This document shows, piece by piece, positions 1 to 8,857 of a DNA stretch of 64,000 nt. Origin of the DNA: an uncultured Acetobacteraceae bacterium (GTDB taxonomy: Bacteria; Pseudomonadota; Alphaproteobacteria; Acetobacterales; Acetobacteraceae). A model generated the notes under the pieces. The model was not told the DNA's origin. It was given only the letters and a program-made list of their open reading frames with translations, and did not search any database. Both the position numbers and the translations under genes were made by a program. The stretch lies in assembly GCA_903918315.1 (NCBI GenBank), contig CAIXEA010000025.1:1-64000 (forward strand), written 5' to 3'. Every line of letters begins with the position of its first letter. The stretch's first letter is position 1.

Positions 1-135
1 GTCGAGCAATGCTTCGGCAAACTCAAACGGTTCAAGCGGGTCGCTATGCGCTGTGAGAAGACCAAGCGAAACTACGAGGCATTCGTGTCATTGGCCTGTG
101 TGTTTGTCTTGATCAAATCCGTCCACACGGCCTAA
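1..135 (+). mobile_element. 3' end of an IS5-family transposase (partial)
   Basis: An open frame enters from the left edge and stops with TAA at 133-135. Its 44 residues contain the pattern VEQCFGKLKRFKRVAMR followed by KTKRNYEAFVSLA, which is the end of the DDE transposase domain of IS5-type elements: the catalytic Glu helix, then a short C-terminal helix rich in Ile, Val and Leu. The rest of the element lies outside the window, so intactness cannot be judged. I could not identify a terminal inverted repeat between the stop codon and the next gene at 170. Confidence 0.75.
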
Positions 136-169
136 CACACGTCCCAATAAAATCAGGGAGATCGGTATC

Positions 170-721
170 ATGAGCCAGCGACAAGCTTCCCTTTGGTTCG
201 GTATTGCGCTGGCCGTGGTGGTGCCAGGGCTTTCCGATCGCGCGGCGGCACAATCCGCTGCGTCTCACGTCGGTGATATTTCGCAGGCAATTCGTCTGGA
301 TCACGAAGAAACCATCCGCCATCTGACAGCGATCTCCAGTCGCAAAACACCGGTGGGGCCGATCGCCAAGGAGGCGCTGGCGGTCGTTCGCAAGCATCAC
401 GCGGACGAATTAGCGTTTATTCTGCCCCCCTTGGTTTTGTTACAATCCCTCGCGGATGGGAAGGTTTCAAACGACATGCGATGGGCCATCGCGATGGCAG
501 ATCGCGTGAAATCCGAAAAAGAAGCGATTTTCGCGACCCACGCAAAGATCACAGATTTGATGAACAAACTCCTGCTGGCAGCGGAGAAAGTGCACGACCG
601 GGATGCGATTGAATTCGCGGAATCCGCCGTGACGGATTCCCTGAGTGACATGGAATTGCAGGAGCCGATGACTCTCCTGATTGGAGAGTATCTACGTGCG
701 AAACTCCCCCCCGGTCCGTGA
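170..721 (+). CDS. Secreted hemerythrin-like (HHE-type) protein
   Basis: 183 residues. An N-terminal signal peptide (hydrophobic stretch about residues 9-22, likely cleaved after AAA near 27) sends it to the periplasm. The mature part is all-helical by composition. It carries His45-Glu46, His76-His77 with Glu80 and a following ILPPL segment, and His124. This spacing resembles the iron-ligand pattern of HHE hemerythrin domains, which bind O2 or NO or store iron. The match is by eye and some canonical ligands may be missing, so the function is inferred. RBS AGGGAG precedes the ATG. It converges on the cytochrome c gene at 737, so a redox or oxygen-related role is conceivable. It may also be an unrelated helical protein. 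Confidence 0.5.
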   Translation: MSQRQASLWFGIALAVVVPGLSDRAAAQSAASHVGDISQAIRLDHEETIRHLTAISSRKTPVGPIAKEALAVVRKHHADELAFILPPLVLLQSLADGKVSNDMRWAIAMADRVKSEKEAIFATHAKITDLMNKLLLAAEKVHDRDAIEFAESAVTDSLSDMELQEPMTLLIGEYLRAKLPPGP

Positions 722-736
722 CAGCATAAGCGCCTG

Positions 737-1102
737 TCAGTGCAGCGTCGTGAGATAGGCGATCAGATCAAGCCGCTTCTGGTCGTCTTTCAGGCCCGCA
801 TAGCTCATGGTGGTGCCGGGCACTGTTGCGCGCGGGTTAACAAGATATTTGTTCAGCACATCGGCGCTCCAGGTCATGCCGGAGTTCTTATTTCCATCTG
901 AATAGTGAAAATTTGGTACGATGCCAGCTGGCCGGCCGACGATTCCGAACAGGGAGGGGCCGATCCGATTTTTTCCGGCTGTTACATCATGGCAAATGCC
1001 GCAGGCCTGTTTGAAAACGGATTGTCCTGCTTCCACATTCTGTGCATGCGCTGGCGATCCAGCCAGAACCAAAAGAGATAACACTATAAGAGGCCGCTGC
1101 AT
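737..1102 (-). CDS. Periplasmic class I cytochrome c (c2/mitochondrial type)
   Basis: 121 residues from the ATG at 1102. This internal start is preferred over an upstream one because it gives a clean signal peptide (residues 1-20, ending SPAHA). The haem site CGICH lies at 34-38 and the axial Met99 sits in GTTMSYAGL. The C-terminal helix DDQKRLDLIAYL matches the classical c-type fold. It should carry electrons in the periplasm between respiratory complexes or to a dehydrogenase. No partner oxidase or dehydrogenase lies beside it. It is convergent with the hemerythrin-like gene, with 15 nt between the stops. Confidence 0.9.
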   Translation of the reverse strand: MQRPLIVLSLLVLAGSPAHAQNVEAGQSVFKQACGICHDVTAGKNRIGPSLFGIVGRPAGIVPNFHYSDGNKNSGMTWSADVLNKYLVNPRATVPGTTMSYAGLKDDQKRLDLIAYLTTLH

Positions 1103-1322
1103 GGTTTGGCTCCACTGACTGTCCTGGAATGCTTCCAGGTGGCCGCGGTTTTTCAACGCTGCGACCGTCATGACATTAGAACTTTGGCCGCTATGTCGCA
1201 ACGCGATTTCGATCAGTTTCGTGTGAAACGCTTAGTGGAAAGTACTTACGAATAATACTGCCAGATTAAGATGTGATCTTGCCAGCCGCCAAAAGGCGCC
1301 ACGGCCTTGCGATCCTCACGCT

Positions 1323-1742
1323 CTAATCCCGATCCACCGGGCCAGAGCGCGCACTTTTGATCTTGCCCCGGTGTGTCTTCTCATCAACGCGCCGCTGCCG
1401 GGCGCCATAACTCGGCTTGGTCTTCACGCGCCGGATCGGGGCGATACTGGCCCGCTGGACCAGCTCAACCAGCATGGCCAGCGCCTCTGCCCGATTGCGT
1501 TCCTGGGTACGGTGCTGTTGGCAGGCGATCAGCAACTCCCCTTCCAACGTCAGCCGCCGCCCCGCCAGCTTCTCCAGCCGCGCGCGCACCGCCGGCGGCA
1601 GGTTCGCCTTGTCCAGCGATACCCGCAGCAGCACGGCCGTAGACACCTTGTTGACGTTCTGCCCACCCGGGCCCGAGGCCCGCACGAAGCTTTCCTCAAT
1701 CGCCTTCTCGTCCAGCCAGATGGAGTGGGTGATGCGGATCAT
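1323..1742 (-). CDS. arfB: Alternative ribosome-rescue factor / peptidyl-tRNA hydrolase ArfB
   Basis: 139 residues. The N-terminal domain carries the release-factor motif GPGGQNVNK, with GGQ at 26-28. This loop enters the peptidyl-transferase centre and hydrolyses peptidyl-tRNA on ribosomes stalled without a stop codon. The C-terminus is a basic tail (KTKPSYGARQRRVDEKTHRGK) of the kind that probes the empty mRNA channel in ArfB/YaeJ. Length matches the family. The gene starts 6 nt after the AtuA-family stop, so it probably shares that transcript, although the products are functionally unrelated. Confidence 0.93.
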   Translation of the reverse strand: MIRITHSIWLDEKAIEESFVRASGPGGQNVNKVSTAVLLRVSLDKANLPPAVRARLEKLAGRRLTLEGELLIACQQHRTQERNRAEALAMLVELVQRASIAPIRRVKTKPSYGARQRRVDEKTHRGKIKSARSGPVDRD

Positions 1743-1748
1743 GCCGCC

Positions 1749-3143
1749 TTATAGCTGCTCCACCACCACCGGGAACAGCGCGTCGACATCGTCGACGTGC
1801 AACAAGTGATAGATATTGAAGCGATAGGCCGGGCCAACGGAAATCTCCGGCGGGGTGAACGGGAAAGCGATATTCCCCGCTGTTGAGAGGCGCCCGGGAT
1901 AGCCGTAATGCAGCAGAAACTGCTTGCAGGTGCGCACGACCTCCGACGCCCGTTCCCGCGTCGGGGCGATGCATTCGGCCATCAGGAACACCTCGCCCGG
2001 CATGGCCTCACCCGCGGGGACCACCATGCGCACGCCATCGACGCCATAGACACGGAAGCGCAGCGTGTAGTCTTCCGGTGTGTCCTCACAGACAAGATCA
2101 CGCACCACGATGGCGACCTTCGGCAGCAGGTCCTTGCCCTGCGCGATGAATCGCGGATCGGCCGAACCGGCGATCAGGATCGCGCGTTCGCCGACTTTGC
2201 AGGCGCCCTCAAGCTTGATCGTCGGATCGGTGCTGTCATGCCAGGCCGCGCCGCTGACCCGGGCGCGGCGGTCGTCCACCGCCACATACTGGGCGTTGGT
2301 CAGATCCAGGGCGCCATCCGGCTCATGCACCGTGAAAGGATCAGACTGCTCATACAGGCTATGCGCCGCCACCGAGATCGGCGTCGCCCGCCGATCGGGA
2401 TTCATGCTTTCAAGGATGAAGCCTTCGTCGTCGAGGATGGCGAGGATCGGGTCCCGCCCGCCCGGCACGCAGCAAAGGGAGGCGCATTCGATGATCTTCG
2501 CCATATGCACCGACAACCCCGTCGGGAAGCCCAACACGGTCGGCAATGCGGCGAAGATGCCCGTGTCGCAGGCTCGCCCGGCGATGATGACATCGACATC
2601 CATCTCCAGCGCTGCCCGAAATGGGCCAGTGCCCATCTGGCCCACGATATTGGCGGCCTGGACGACGTCGTCCTCGGTCAATGCGGGCATGTCATCCAGG
2701 CCCGTGACACGGCCCGCGCGGATGGATTGAACCAACATGGGGCGATCGATATCAGCCCGGATCACGGCCATGCGGAAGCTCAGCCCGTCGGTCCGCGCGA
2801 TGTCGCGCACCAGCGCCAGCGTCGCGTCCAGATGCGCCGCAGCGCCGGCGGAACCAGCGGAGCCGATGATCAGCGGCACGTCCAGCGAGCGCGCGCCCAA
2901 CAGGACCTTGCGCAGGTCGCGTCGTGTGGACTCTGGGGATGTCGCCATCTCCCCCTTGCCGAGATAAGTCGGCCCGATATCGATCGAGCCCATGTCGCAG
3001 CCGATCATATCAGGCTTGCGCGCGAGGCCGGCGTTGAAGGCGGGGGTGGGGACGCCATAGCCCAGTTGGCCGGAGGCGCCGAGCAGCCGCAATGGCCGCC
3101 GATGGGCGCGCAGGTCCGCGAGCACGCGGCCGGAGGCGCTCAT
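1749..3143 (-). CDS. AtuA-family (DUF1446) protein
   Basis: 464 residues. The N-terminal LLGASGQLGYG, the segment CDMGSIDIGPTYLG, and GRACDTGIFAALP near the middle are features of the DUF1446/AtuA family. Its founding member belongs to the acyclic terpene (citronellol/geraniol) utilisation cluster of Pseudomonas, though its biochemical role is unsettled. The start ATG overlaps the stop of the DUF4387 gene by four bases (ATGA), a pairing common in this family. No membrane segment or signal peptide is visible, so it should be cytosolic. The neighbours point to catabolism of a small organic acid or amide, not necessarily a terpene. Confidence 0.85.
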   Translation of the reverse strand: MSASGRVLADLRAHRRPLRLLGASGQLGYGVPTPAFNAGLARKPDMIGCDMGSIDIGPTYLGKGEMATSPESTRRDLRKVLLGARSLDVPLIIGSAGSAGAAAHLDATLALVRDIARTDGLSFRMAVIRADIDRPMLVQSIRAGRVTGLDDMPALTEDDVVQAANIVGQMGTGPFRAALEMDVDVIIAGRACDTGIFAALPTVLGFPTGLSVHMAKIIECASLCCVPGGRDPILAILDDEGFILESMNPDRRATPISVAAHSLYEQSDPFTVHEPDGALDLTNAQYVAVDDRRARVSGAAWHDSTDPTIKLEGACKVGERAILIAGSADPRFIAQGKDLLPKVAIVVRDLVCEDTPEDYTLRFRVYGVDGVRMVVPAGEAMPGEVFLMAECIAPTRERASEVVRTCKQFLLHYGYPGRLSTAGNIAFPFTPPEISVGPAYRFNIYHLLHVDDVDALFPVVVEQL

Positions 3144-3442
3144 AGCTCGATCCCCAGCAAGGGCGCGTGTTGCTGTGCGCCATAGACGTCGAAATCGCCG
3201 GGATCGCCGGCCATGATCTTGCGTGCCAGCACGATCTTGATCGCTCGCCCGACCGGGTAGGGGAAGATGGTCACTTCAGCGGGCGGCACGTCGTAGAGAC
3301 CGCCGATGACCTCCGCGCTGATGGCGGGGGATTGTGCGACGCGTTGATAATCGGCGTCGGAGCCAAACATGATGTCGAAGGTCAGGCGCCGTGGCCCCGC
3401 GTTTTTGCTGCGGATGACCTGCGCGATCTCGGATAGTTTCAT
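3140..3442 (-). CDS. DUF4387 protein, partner of the AtuA-type protein
   Basis: 100 residues, small and soluble. It begins MKLSEIAQVIRSKNAGPRR and has the conserved stretch GGLYDVPPAEVTIFPYPVGRAIKIVLAR in its second half. This is the DUF4387 pattern. DUF4387 is either a separate gene beside, or fused to the end of, AtuA/DUF1446 proteins, so it is probably a second subunit or domain of the same unknown enzyme. Both ends overlap neighbours by ATGA: its start overlaps the amidohydrolase stop and its stop overlaps the AtuA-family start. That implies translational coupling and balanced expression. Confidence 0.8.
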   Translation of the reverse strand: MKLSEIAQVIRSKNAGPRRLTFDIMFGSDADYQRVAQSPAISAEVIGGLYDVPPAEVTIFPYPVGRAIKIVLARKIMAGDPGDFDVYGAQQHAPLLGIEL

Positions 3443-4665
3443 CTCGCCCCCGGCTTGTGCAGTTGCGCGCGCGGACGTGTCACCGTGCGCACCCCCCGTT
3501 TGAACGCCGCCAGCGGCGCCCTGATTTCCGCCACCGCCTGTTCCGGCGATTGCGCGTCGATAACCACGATGTCGGCCGGATTGCCAATTGCGAGGCCATA
3601 ATCCTTCAGATTCATCAGCCGCGCCGAACGGTCGCTGAGCATCGCGAAACAGTCCCGGAATTGTTCGGGGCGGCCGATCTGGCAGACATTGGCCTGCATG
3701 TTTGCCATGCGGATCAAGGAGCAGTCGCCCATGGGTGTGAACGGATTGAGAATATTATTGGTAGAGATCGAGCAGTTCACCCCGTGCTCGACCAGCAGAT
3801 TGGCATCCGCGAGGCCGCGGCGGACATTCGACTCCTGATCGCGGCCCTGCATGAACAGGTCGGTTGCCGGCAGTACGGTGATCGCGACCCCGGTATCTGC
3901 GATCCGCCGCGCCAGCACCTTCAGATCGGCCAACGGCATGGTGGAGTATTTGCATCCATGCCCCGCTGCCACGCGTCCGCCGAGCCCGTATTTTTCGGTC
4001 AGATCACAGACGAGGTGAATATCCATGTCGTCGGGCGAATTGCCGGAGTCCAGATGCATGTCGATATCGACATCGTATTCCCGCGCCAGTTCGAAAATGC
4101 GATGAATATGCGCGACCTTGTCCGGGTCGTAGTTCGGTGCGGCGCCGACAACCTTGGCGCCGCGTTTCAGCGCCGCCTCGATCAGTGCATCCGAGCGGGG
4201 ATTGTCGGTCAGGCTTTCCTGCGGGAACACGCAGAGCTCAATGTCGATCGCCCAGGCGTAATCGCGCCGGAGCTGCTCGATGGCGTCGAAGCTTCGTAGC
4301 TCCACGCCAGCGTCCAGCTCGACATGGGTCCGCATCCGGGTCGCGCCGTGTTTGATGCATTCTTCCAGGGTTTTGCTGGCGCGGTCATAGACATCCTGTT
4401 CGCTGAAGGTGTGCTTGACCGCCGCGACGCGCTGCATGGACATCGGTGAACGCCCGGGTTCCGGTGCACAGCGGTCGATGATGCGGGATTTATCGAGATG
4501 GATATGGGTTTCCACCAAACCAGCACAGACAAGGCACCCATCGGCATCGAACGCAGGCGCCGGCGTCATCAAGTTGGGTTGAATGGCGACGATCCGTCCG
4601 CCGGCTGTGCCGATATCGACGATATCTCCGTTGGCGAGGCGTGCATTTCGAACGACCAGATCCAT
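3439..4665 (-). CDS. Cytosine-deaminase-like amidohydrolase
   Basis: 408 residues. It has the amidohydrolase superfamily layout: a short beta domain (residues 1-50, NARLANGDIVDIGTAGGRI), the first metal motif ETHIHLDKS near residue 53 with Lys in the style of cytosine deaminase, RTHVELD near 115, MHLDSG near 200, GHGCKYS near 237, and a late LPATDLFMQGR. These ligands form the single-metal site that hydrolyses ring C-N bonds. The family includes cytosine, isoguanine and s-triazine-type deaminases, and I cannot fix the substrate. It is cytosolic and heads the AtuA/DUF4387 trio. A 69-nt gap separates it from the histidine-kinase gene. Confidence 0.82.
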   Translation of the reverse strand: MDLVVRNARLANGDIVDIGTAGGRIVAIQPNLMTPAPAFDADGCLVCAGLVETHIHLDKSRIIDRCAPEPGRSPMSMQRVAAVKHTFSEQDVYDRASKTLEECIKHGATRMRTHVELDAGVELRSFDAIEQLRRDYAWAIDIELCVFPQESLTDNPRSDALIEAALKRGAKVVGAAPNYDPDKVAHIHRIFELAREYDVDIDMHLDSGNSPDDMDIHLVCDLTEKYGLGGRVAAGHGCKYSTMPLADLKVLARRIADTGVAITVLPATDLFMQGRDQESNVRRGLADANLLVEHGVNCSISTNNILNPFTPMGDCSLIRMANMQANVCQIGRPEQFRDCFAMLSDRSARLMNLKDYGLAIGNPADIVVIDAQSPEQAVAEIRAPLAAFKRGVRTVTRPRAQLHKPGAR

Positions 4666-4734
4666 GGCTCACCCCACCCGCTGCGATGCGGTGATCGTGG
4701 CGTGACCGGGACCGGGTTGCAAGCGCCGCCTGGG

Positions 4735-6588
4735 TCAGAGCACGTGGTCGGGCGGGAACCAGATATCGATCACGGTGCCGACATCTTTTTCACTCCGCAC
4801 CTGCATCGTGCCGCCATGCAGTTCCACGAGGCGCAAGGCCAGGGGAAGGCCCAGTCCCGTACCCTCGAAGGTTCGGGACAGCGAGCTGTCGACCTGTCCG
4901 AAGGGCTGGAGGGCAACCGCGAGTTCGGCCTGCGTCATGCCGATACCGGTATCGGCCACGCTGATGCCAATGCCGCCGTTTTCCGCGCGCCTGGCTGAAA
5001 CTGTCACGGAACCCCCGGACGCGGTGAATTTGACCGCATTGGACAACAGATTGATCAGGATCTGTCGGATTTTGGTCTGATCCGCGTTGATTTTCGGAAG
5101 ATCGGGCGGGAGTTCAACGTTCAATGCAACCCCATTCGCGCGGGCCCGTCCGGTCACGACAACCAGGCTCGCACGCACTGCCTCCGTCAGGTCCGTGGCT
5201 TCTTCAATCAGTTTTTCCGTACCGGATTCGACCTTCGAGATATCCAGAATCGCGTTGATCAATTCCAATAAATGCCGGCCGGAGGCGTGAATATCGGTGG
5301 CATAGTCGGCGATAATGGCGCTGCCCGCGGTACGGGGTACGCGTTCCCGGATGATTTCTGAAAACCCAATGATGGCGTGCAACGGTGTACGGAGTTCATG
5401 GCTCATATGGCCCAGAAACCGTGATTTAGCCTGACTAGCGGCTTCCGCCCGTTCCGCGGCTGCCAGAAGCTCACGATTGGCGGCGGATAATTTCAACCTC
5501 TCCGCCTGTATCAGCCGGCGGGCTTCGATCAGTTGCACCTGTTCGATCTCAAGTTCGATTTCACGAAGCGTACGCCTATGGATTTCCTTGGCTAGCATGA
5601 ATGCCAGGAAGGCAAGGATGACCGTGCCTGCCCCACCGAACGCGATCACGGTACGGGCGTGTACCCGGGCGTCTGCCAGTACGTCATCCATGTCGAATGC
5701 GACGTCGACAATCAGCGGATAGTTTTCAAGACGCCGGTAGTTGAACAGCCGCTCGATCGAATCCACGATACTGACGCGCGTGTACGAACCGAACGCGCCA
5801 GGCGCGAGGTTGTCGGGCAAAGGGCCGCCGCCCACCGATTTCCCAGGGCCCAGCGTCCCGTCCGGATGTTCCGAGTTGACACGAACTCGTATGATTTTGT
5901 CGGTGCCGATAATGGTGAGAGTGCCGCGCTGGCCAAGGTCGATGCGGTCGTACAACGCGGCCAATTCCACGGGTGGAACCAGAAATACGAGCACGCCCAG
6001 GAATTTTCCGTCCGATGTTTCAATTCTCTTGCTGAGGTGGATCATATCTTTGTCGATCACCGGGCCATGCATGGGAACGCTGATGAAAACTCCCGCATCG
6101 CGGCGATCGCGTGGTGCCGTAAAGAACGGCCGATCCTTCATATCAATCGTCTGCACCGGTCGGCCGGCATTGATGAAAAGTAATTTTCCGTCAGGGCCAA
6201 TGACCGCAAGGTAGGAGGTCGGGCGAGCGAGAATCGAAATATCTTTCGCCCATCGTTCCATTTCCTCGATATTTATTCGTCCATCCACGCCAAGTGGACG
6301 GCGTCGTAACAAGGCGTCCATCGAACCGTTGATGGCATCAAGCGTATGGGTTAATTCCACCGAGAAGGCGGCGGAAAGATTGCGCCCATTCACCCGGCCG
6401 CGTTCAATCGAGGCCTGCCGATCAGACCATATCGACCAGGAAATCATCGACCACATGGCCACGCCCAGACCGAATGCGAAGGCCGCGATCATGCGGTGCG
6501 TTCGGCTGGCCGATTTTCGGGCGCGATGCTCAATCGCACCCCGTTCCGTCGCTACGCTCTCACGAATGGCCTGATCCAAGCCGATCAC
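4735..6588 (-). CDS. Membrane sensor histidine kinase, dCache-like sensor
   Basis: About 617 residues from a GTG at 6588 that overlaps the hydrolase stop as GTGA. An alternative is the ATG at 6492, just before the first membrane segment. TM1 spans about residues 33-56. Next comes a periplasmic Cache-like sensor (roughly 57-310, including SYLAVIGPDGKLLFIN and MKDRPFF), TM2 (about 313-334), a coiled coil, HisKA with GHMSHELRTPLH (phospho-accepting His397), and an HATPase domain (NLLSNAVKF, DTGIGM, GTGLGL). It autophosphorylates in response to an outside signal, perhaps a small carboxylate, as many Cache domains bind. No response regulator or receiver domain is nearby, so its partner is unknown. 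Confidence 0.88.
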   Translation of the reverse strand: MIGLDQAIRESVATERGAIEHRARKSASRTHRMIAAFAFGLGVAMWSMISWSIWSDRQASIERGRVNGRNLSAAFSVELTHTLDAINGSMDALLRRRPLGVDGRINIEEMERWAKDISILARPTSYLAVIGPDGKLLFINAGRPVQTIDMKDRPFFTAPRDRRDAGVFISVPMHGPVIDKDMIHLSKRIETSDGKFLGVLVFLVPPVELAALYDRIDLGQRGTLTIIGTDKIIRVRVNSEHPDGTLGPGKSVGGGPLPDNLAPGAFGSYTRVSIVDSIERLFNYRRLENYPLIVDVAFDMDDVLADARVHARTVIAFGGAGTVILAFLAFMLAKEIHRRTLREIELEIEQVQLIEARRLIQAERLKLSAANRELLAAAERAEAASQAKSRFLGHMSHELRTPLHAIIGFSEIIRERVPRTAGSAIIADYATDIHASGRHLLELINAILDISKVESGTEKLIEEATDLTEAVRASLVVVTGRARANGVALNVELPPDLPKINADQTKIRQILINLLSNAVKFTASGGSVTVSARRAENGGIGISVADTGIGMTQAELAVALQPFGQVDSSLSRTFEGTGLGLPLALRLVELHGGTMQVRSEKDVGTVIDIWFPPDHVL

Positions 6589-7463
6589 GCGAGAAACCCA
6601 CGCACGGCGTTCAGAAACAGATCCAATTGGTCGTGGTGGACCCAATGCCCGGCCTTGGGGACCGCGAGAACCTGGGCATGACGGAAATGGTCCAGGCGGC
6701 CGCCATCCGATGGCGGGCGGGCCCAGCTTTCTTCCCCATATACCAGCAATGTCGGGCAGGTGATCCGTGACCAAAGTGCCGCGACCATGGCACGGCTCAT
6801 GTCATAGGGGGGCCAGAGGCGCACATATTGGTCGAATTTCCAGCTATAGCTGCCGTCTTCGTTTTGATTGACCCCATGTTCGGTCAGATGGCGGGTCTGG
6901 GCGTCGGACAGATGGGCGTTGGCCTCTCGCATGCGGGCCAGCGCGTCCTCAATGGTTTTGTAGCGATGCGGGCGCCGCCCGGAATAGCGTCGGGTTTCGT
7001 CGACCCATTCCCGCATACGATCAGCGATGGTTTCCGGCGTTGCCACGTCGGGCGCGCGCGGGCCGGGGCCGAGTCCTTCGATCGCAACCAATTTATGAAC
7101 GGTCTCCGGAAAGATACCGGAATACCGCAGCGCGATGTTTCCCCCCAGGGAGTGTGCTATGATGGTCAATGGCGCGAGCTGTTGCTGATGGATCAGCTGT
7201 GACAGGTCATAGATATAGTTCGCCATCGTGTAATGCCCGGCGGCGGACCAGGCGGAATCGCCATGGCCGCGCAAATCCGGTGCGATGACATGATAATCCT
7301 GCCGGAACGCGCGAGCGACCCAATCCCAGTTGCGGCAATGGTCGCGGCCGCCGTGCAGCAGCAGCATGGGCGGCGCATCCGGATTGCCCCAGTCCACGTA
7401 ATGCATGCGCAGTCGTTGCGAGAAGAACACCCGCGAGGTTGGCCCGGAATCTGCTGTCATCAT
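6585..7463 (-). CDS. Alpha/beta hydrolase
   Basis: 292 residues from the ATG at 7463, whose first base is the last base of the amidase stop (TGATG). A second ATG follows directly. The alpha/beta fold is visible as LLLHGGRDHCRNWD (oxyanion region), DLRGHGDS, the nucleophile elbow AHSLGGN (Ser105), LLVYGEES at the usual acid position, and KAGHWVHHD with His273. The acid position therefore reads Glu instead of the more usual Asp. Ester, lactone, amide or C-C bond hydrolysis are all possible, and the amidase context favours an amide or ester substrate. No signal peptide is seen. Confidence 0.85.
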   Translation of the reverse strand: MMTADSGPTSRVFFSQRLRMHYVDWGNPDAPPMLLLHGGRDHCRNWDWVARAFRQDYHVIAPDLRGHGDSAWSAAGHYTMANYIYDLSQLIHQQQLAPLTIIAHSLGGNIALRYSGIFPETVHKLVAIEGLGPGPRAPDVATPETIADRMREWVDETRRYSGRRPHRYKTIEDALARMREANAHLSDAQTRHLTEHGVNQNEDGSYSWKFDQYVRLWPPYDMSRAMVAALWSRITCPTLLVYGEESWARPPSDGGRLDHFRHAQVLAVPKAGHWVHHDQLDLFLNAVRGFLA

Positions 7464-8857
7464 CAGCCGATCGGCGGTCGTTTCTGGTGCCAAGGCGTTG
7501 CCCTTTCATAGGCGGCGGCGACGCGTAGCACGGTTGCATCCTCGAAGTAACGCCCAACGAACTGAACCGAAACCGGCAATCCACCACTCGACAGGCCGGC
7601 CATCATAGCCAGGGCTGGATGGCCCGTGACGTTGAAGGGGGACCGGGCCTGACGTGGGTAGGTCCGGGCGGTTTCTTCGGGGTCGTCCATGCGGCTGGAT
7701 GGGTCCATTGAACTGGCACAGAGCAGCACATCGAAGTCGCGCAGGGTGTCCTCTACCGCCGCGATCAGTTCCAGCCGGCGGCGTTGGGCCCCCACATAGT
7801 CTCCGGCGGTCATGAAGGCGCCGGGGAGGAGCCTGCGGCGGGAGAGCTGCCCGTATTCGCCGGGGCGCTCGCGCAGCCAGGGGGCGTGAATGGACCAGGC
7901 CTCACTGCACAGAATGACCCGGTTGATCCCGGAGAATTCCGTCAGTGAGGGCAGGGTGACGGTGCGAACCTCCGCCCCTTCGGCCTGCAGGATGCGGGCA
8001 ACGTCTTCCAGACCGGCCGTCACCTCGGGATGCGCTGGCATGTCGGTTTCGTGGAAATGCCGGACAAAGCCGATCCGCAGATCGCGGACGCCGCGATCCA
8101 GGGTGCGCCCGAAATACCGCGCCTGTGTCGCTTTGCTGCCGGGATCCGCGGGATCGTGGCCGGCGATGGCATCGAGCATCAACGCATTATCGGCGACAGT
8201 GCGGGTCAGCGGTCCGACATGGTCCAGCGTAAAGGACAGCGGGAACACCCCGCGCCGCGAGACCAGCCCGTAGGTCGGCTTCAGCCCCACGATTCCGCAG
8301 GCGCTGGCCGGATTGCGGACCGAGCCGCCGGTATCCGATCCCAATGCCACGGGGAACAGCCCGGCGCAGACCCCGGCCCCGGAGCCGGACGACGACCCCC
8401 CTGGATGGTAGTCGGGGTTCCAGGGATTGCGCGCGGGTGGGAAGGGCAGGTCGAAGCTGGGACCGCCGATGGCGAATTCATGCGTCGAAAGCTTACCCAT
8501 GATGATCGCGCCGGCCTGGCGCAGTTTCTGGATCACCACGGCGTCGGTCTTGGCGACATTGTTCACCAGCACCTGGGAATGGCAGGTCGTGGGAAGGGTC
8601 GCGACATCGATGATGTCCTTCACCCCGACCGGCACCCCGTGCAGCGGTCCGCGGATGCGGCCCTGGCTTATCTCGGCCTCGGCCGCGCGTGCCGCGTCCA
8701 TTGCCCCTTGCGCGTCCAGGCGGATGAAGGCGTGTAATTTCGGGTCGAGCGCGTCGATGCGGGCCAGCAGGGCCCGAACCAGTTCAACGGGGGACAGGGT
8801 TTTGGCGGCGAAGGCCCGCGAAGCCTCGGCGGCGGTCAGCCAGTGAAGCGCGGTCAT
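7463..8857 (-). CDS. Amidase-signature family hydrolase
   Basis: 464 residues from the ATG at 8857, chosen because it overlaps the stop of the upstream small gene as ATGA. The Ser-cisSer-Lys triad is recognisable: Lys80 in VGVKDIID, the Ser cluster in HPGGSSSGSGAG near 155, and the nucleophile Ser179 in DTGGSVRNPAS. Length fits the family. Members hydrolyse amides, including the AtzE-type 1-carboxybiuret hydrolase and the GatA glutaminase. The presence of an AtzG-like partner just upstream favours the AtzE-like branch over tRNA amidotransferase. Substrate is unproven. Confidence 0.88.
   Translation of the reverse strand: MTALHWLTAAEASRAFAAKTLSPVELVRALLARIDALDPKLHAFIRLDAQGAMDAARAAEAEISQGRIRGPLHGVPVGVKDIIDVATLPTTCHSQVLVNNVAKTDAVVIQKLRQAGAIIMGKLSTHEFAIGGPSFDLPFPPARNPWNPDYHPGGSSSGSGAGVCAGLFPVALGSDTGGSVRNPASACGIVGLKPTYGLVSRRGVFPLSFTLDHVGPLTRTVADNALMLDAIAGHDPADPGSKATQARYFGRTLDRGVRDLRIGFVRHFHETDMPAHPEVTAGLEDVARILQAEGAEVRTVTLPSLTEFSGINRVILCSEAWSIHAPWLRERPGEYGQLSRRRLLPGAFMTAGDYVGAQRRRLELIAAVEDTLRDFDVLLCASSMDPSSRMDDPEETARTYPRQARSPFNVTGHPALAMMAGLSSGGLPVSVQFVGRYFEDATVLRVAAAYERATPWHQKRPPIG

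Noticed and set aside
1908-3185. 425-residue plus-strand frame opposite the AtuA-type gene
   Set aside because: It is the complementary shadow of a recognised gene. Its composition is Arg/His/Gln-rich with no motif or RBS.
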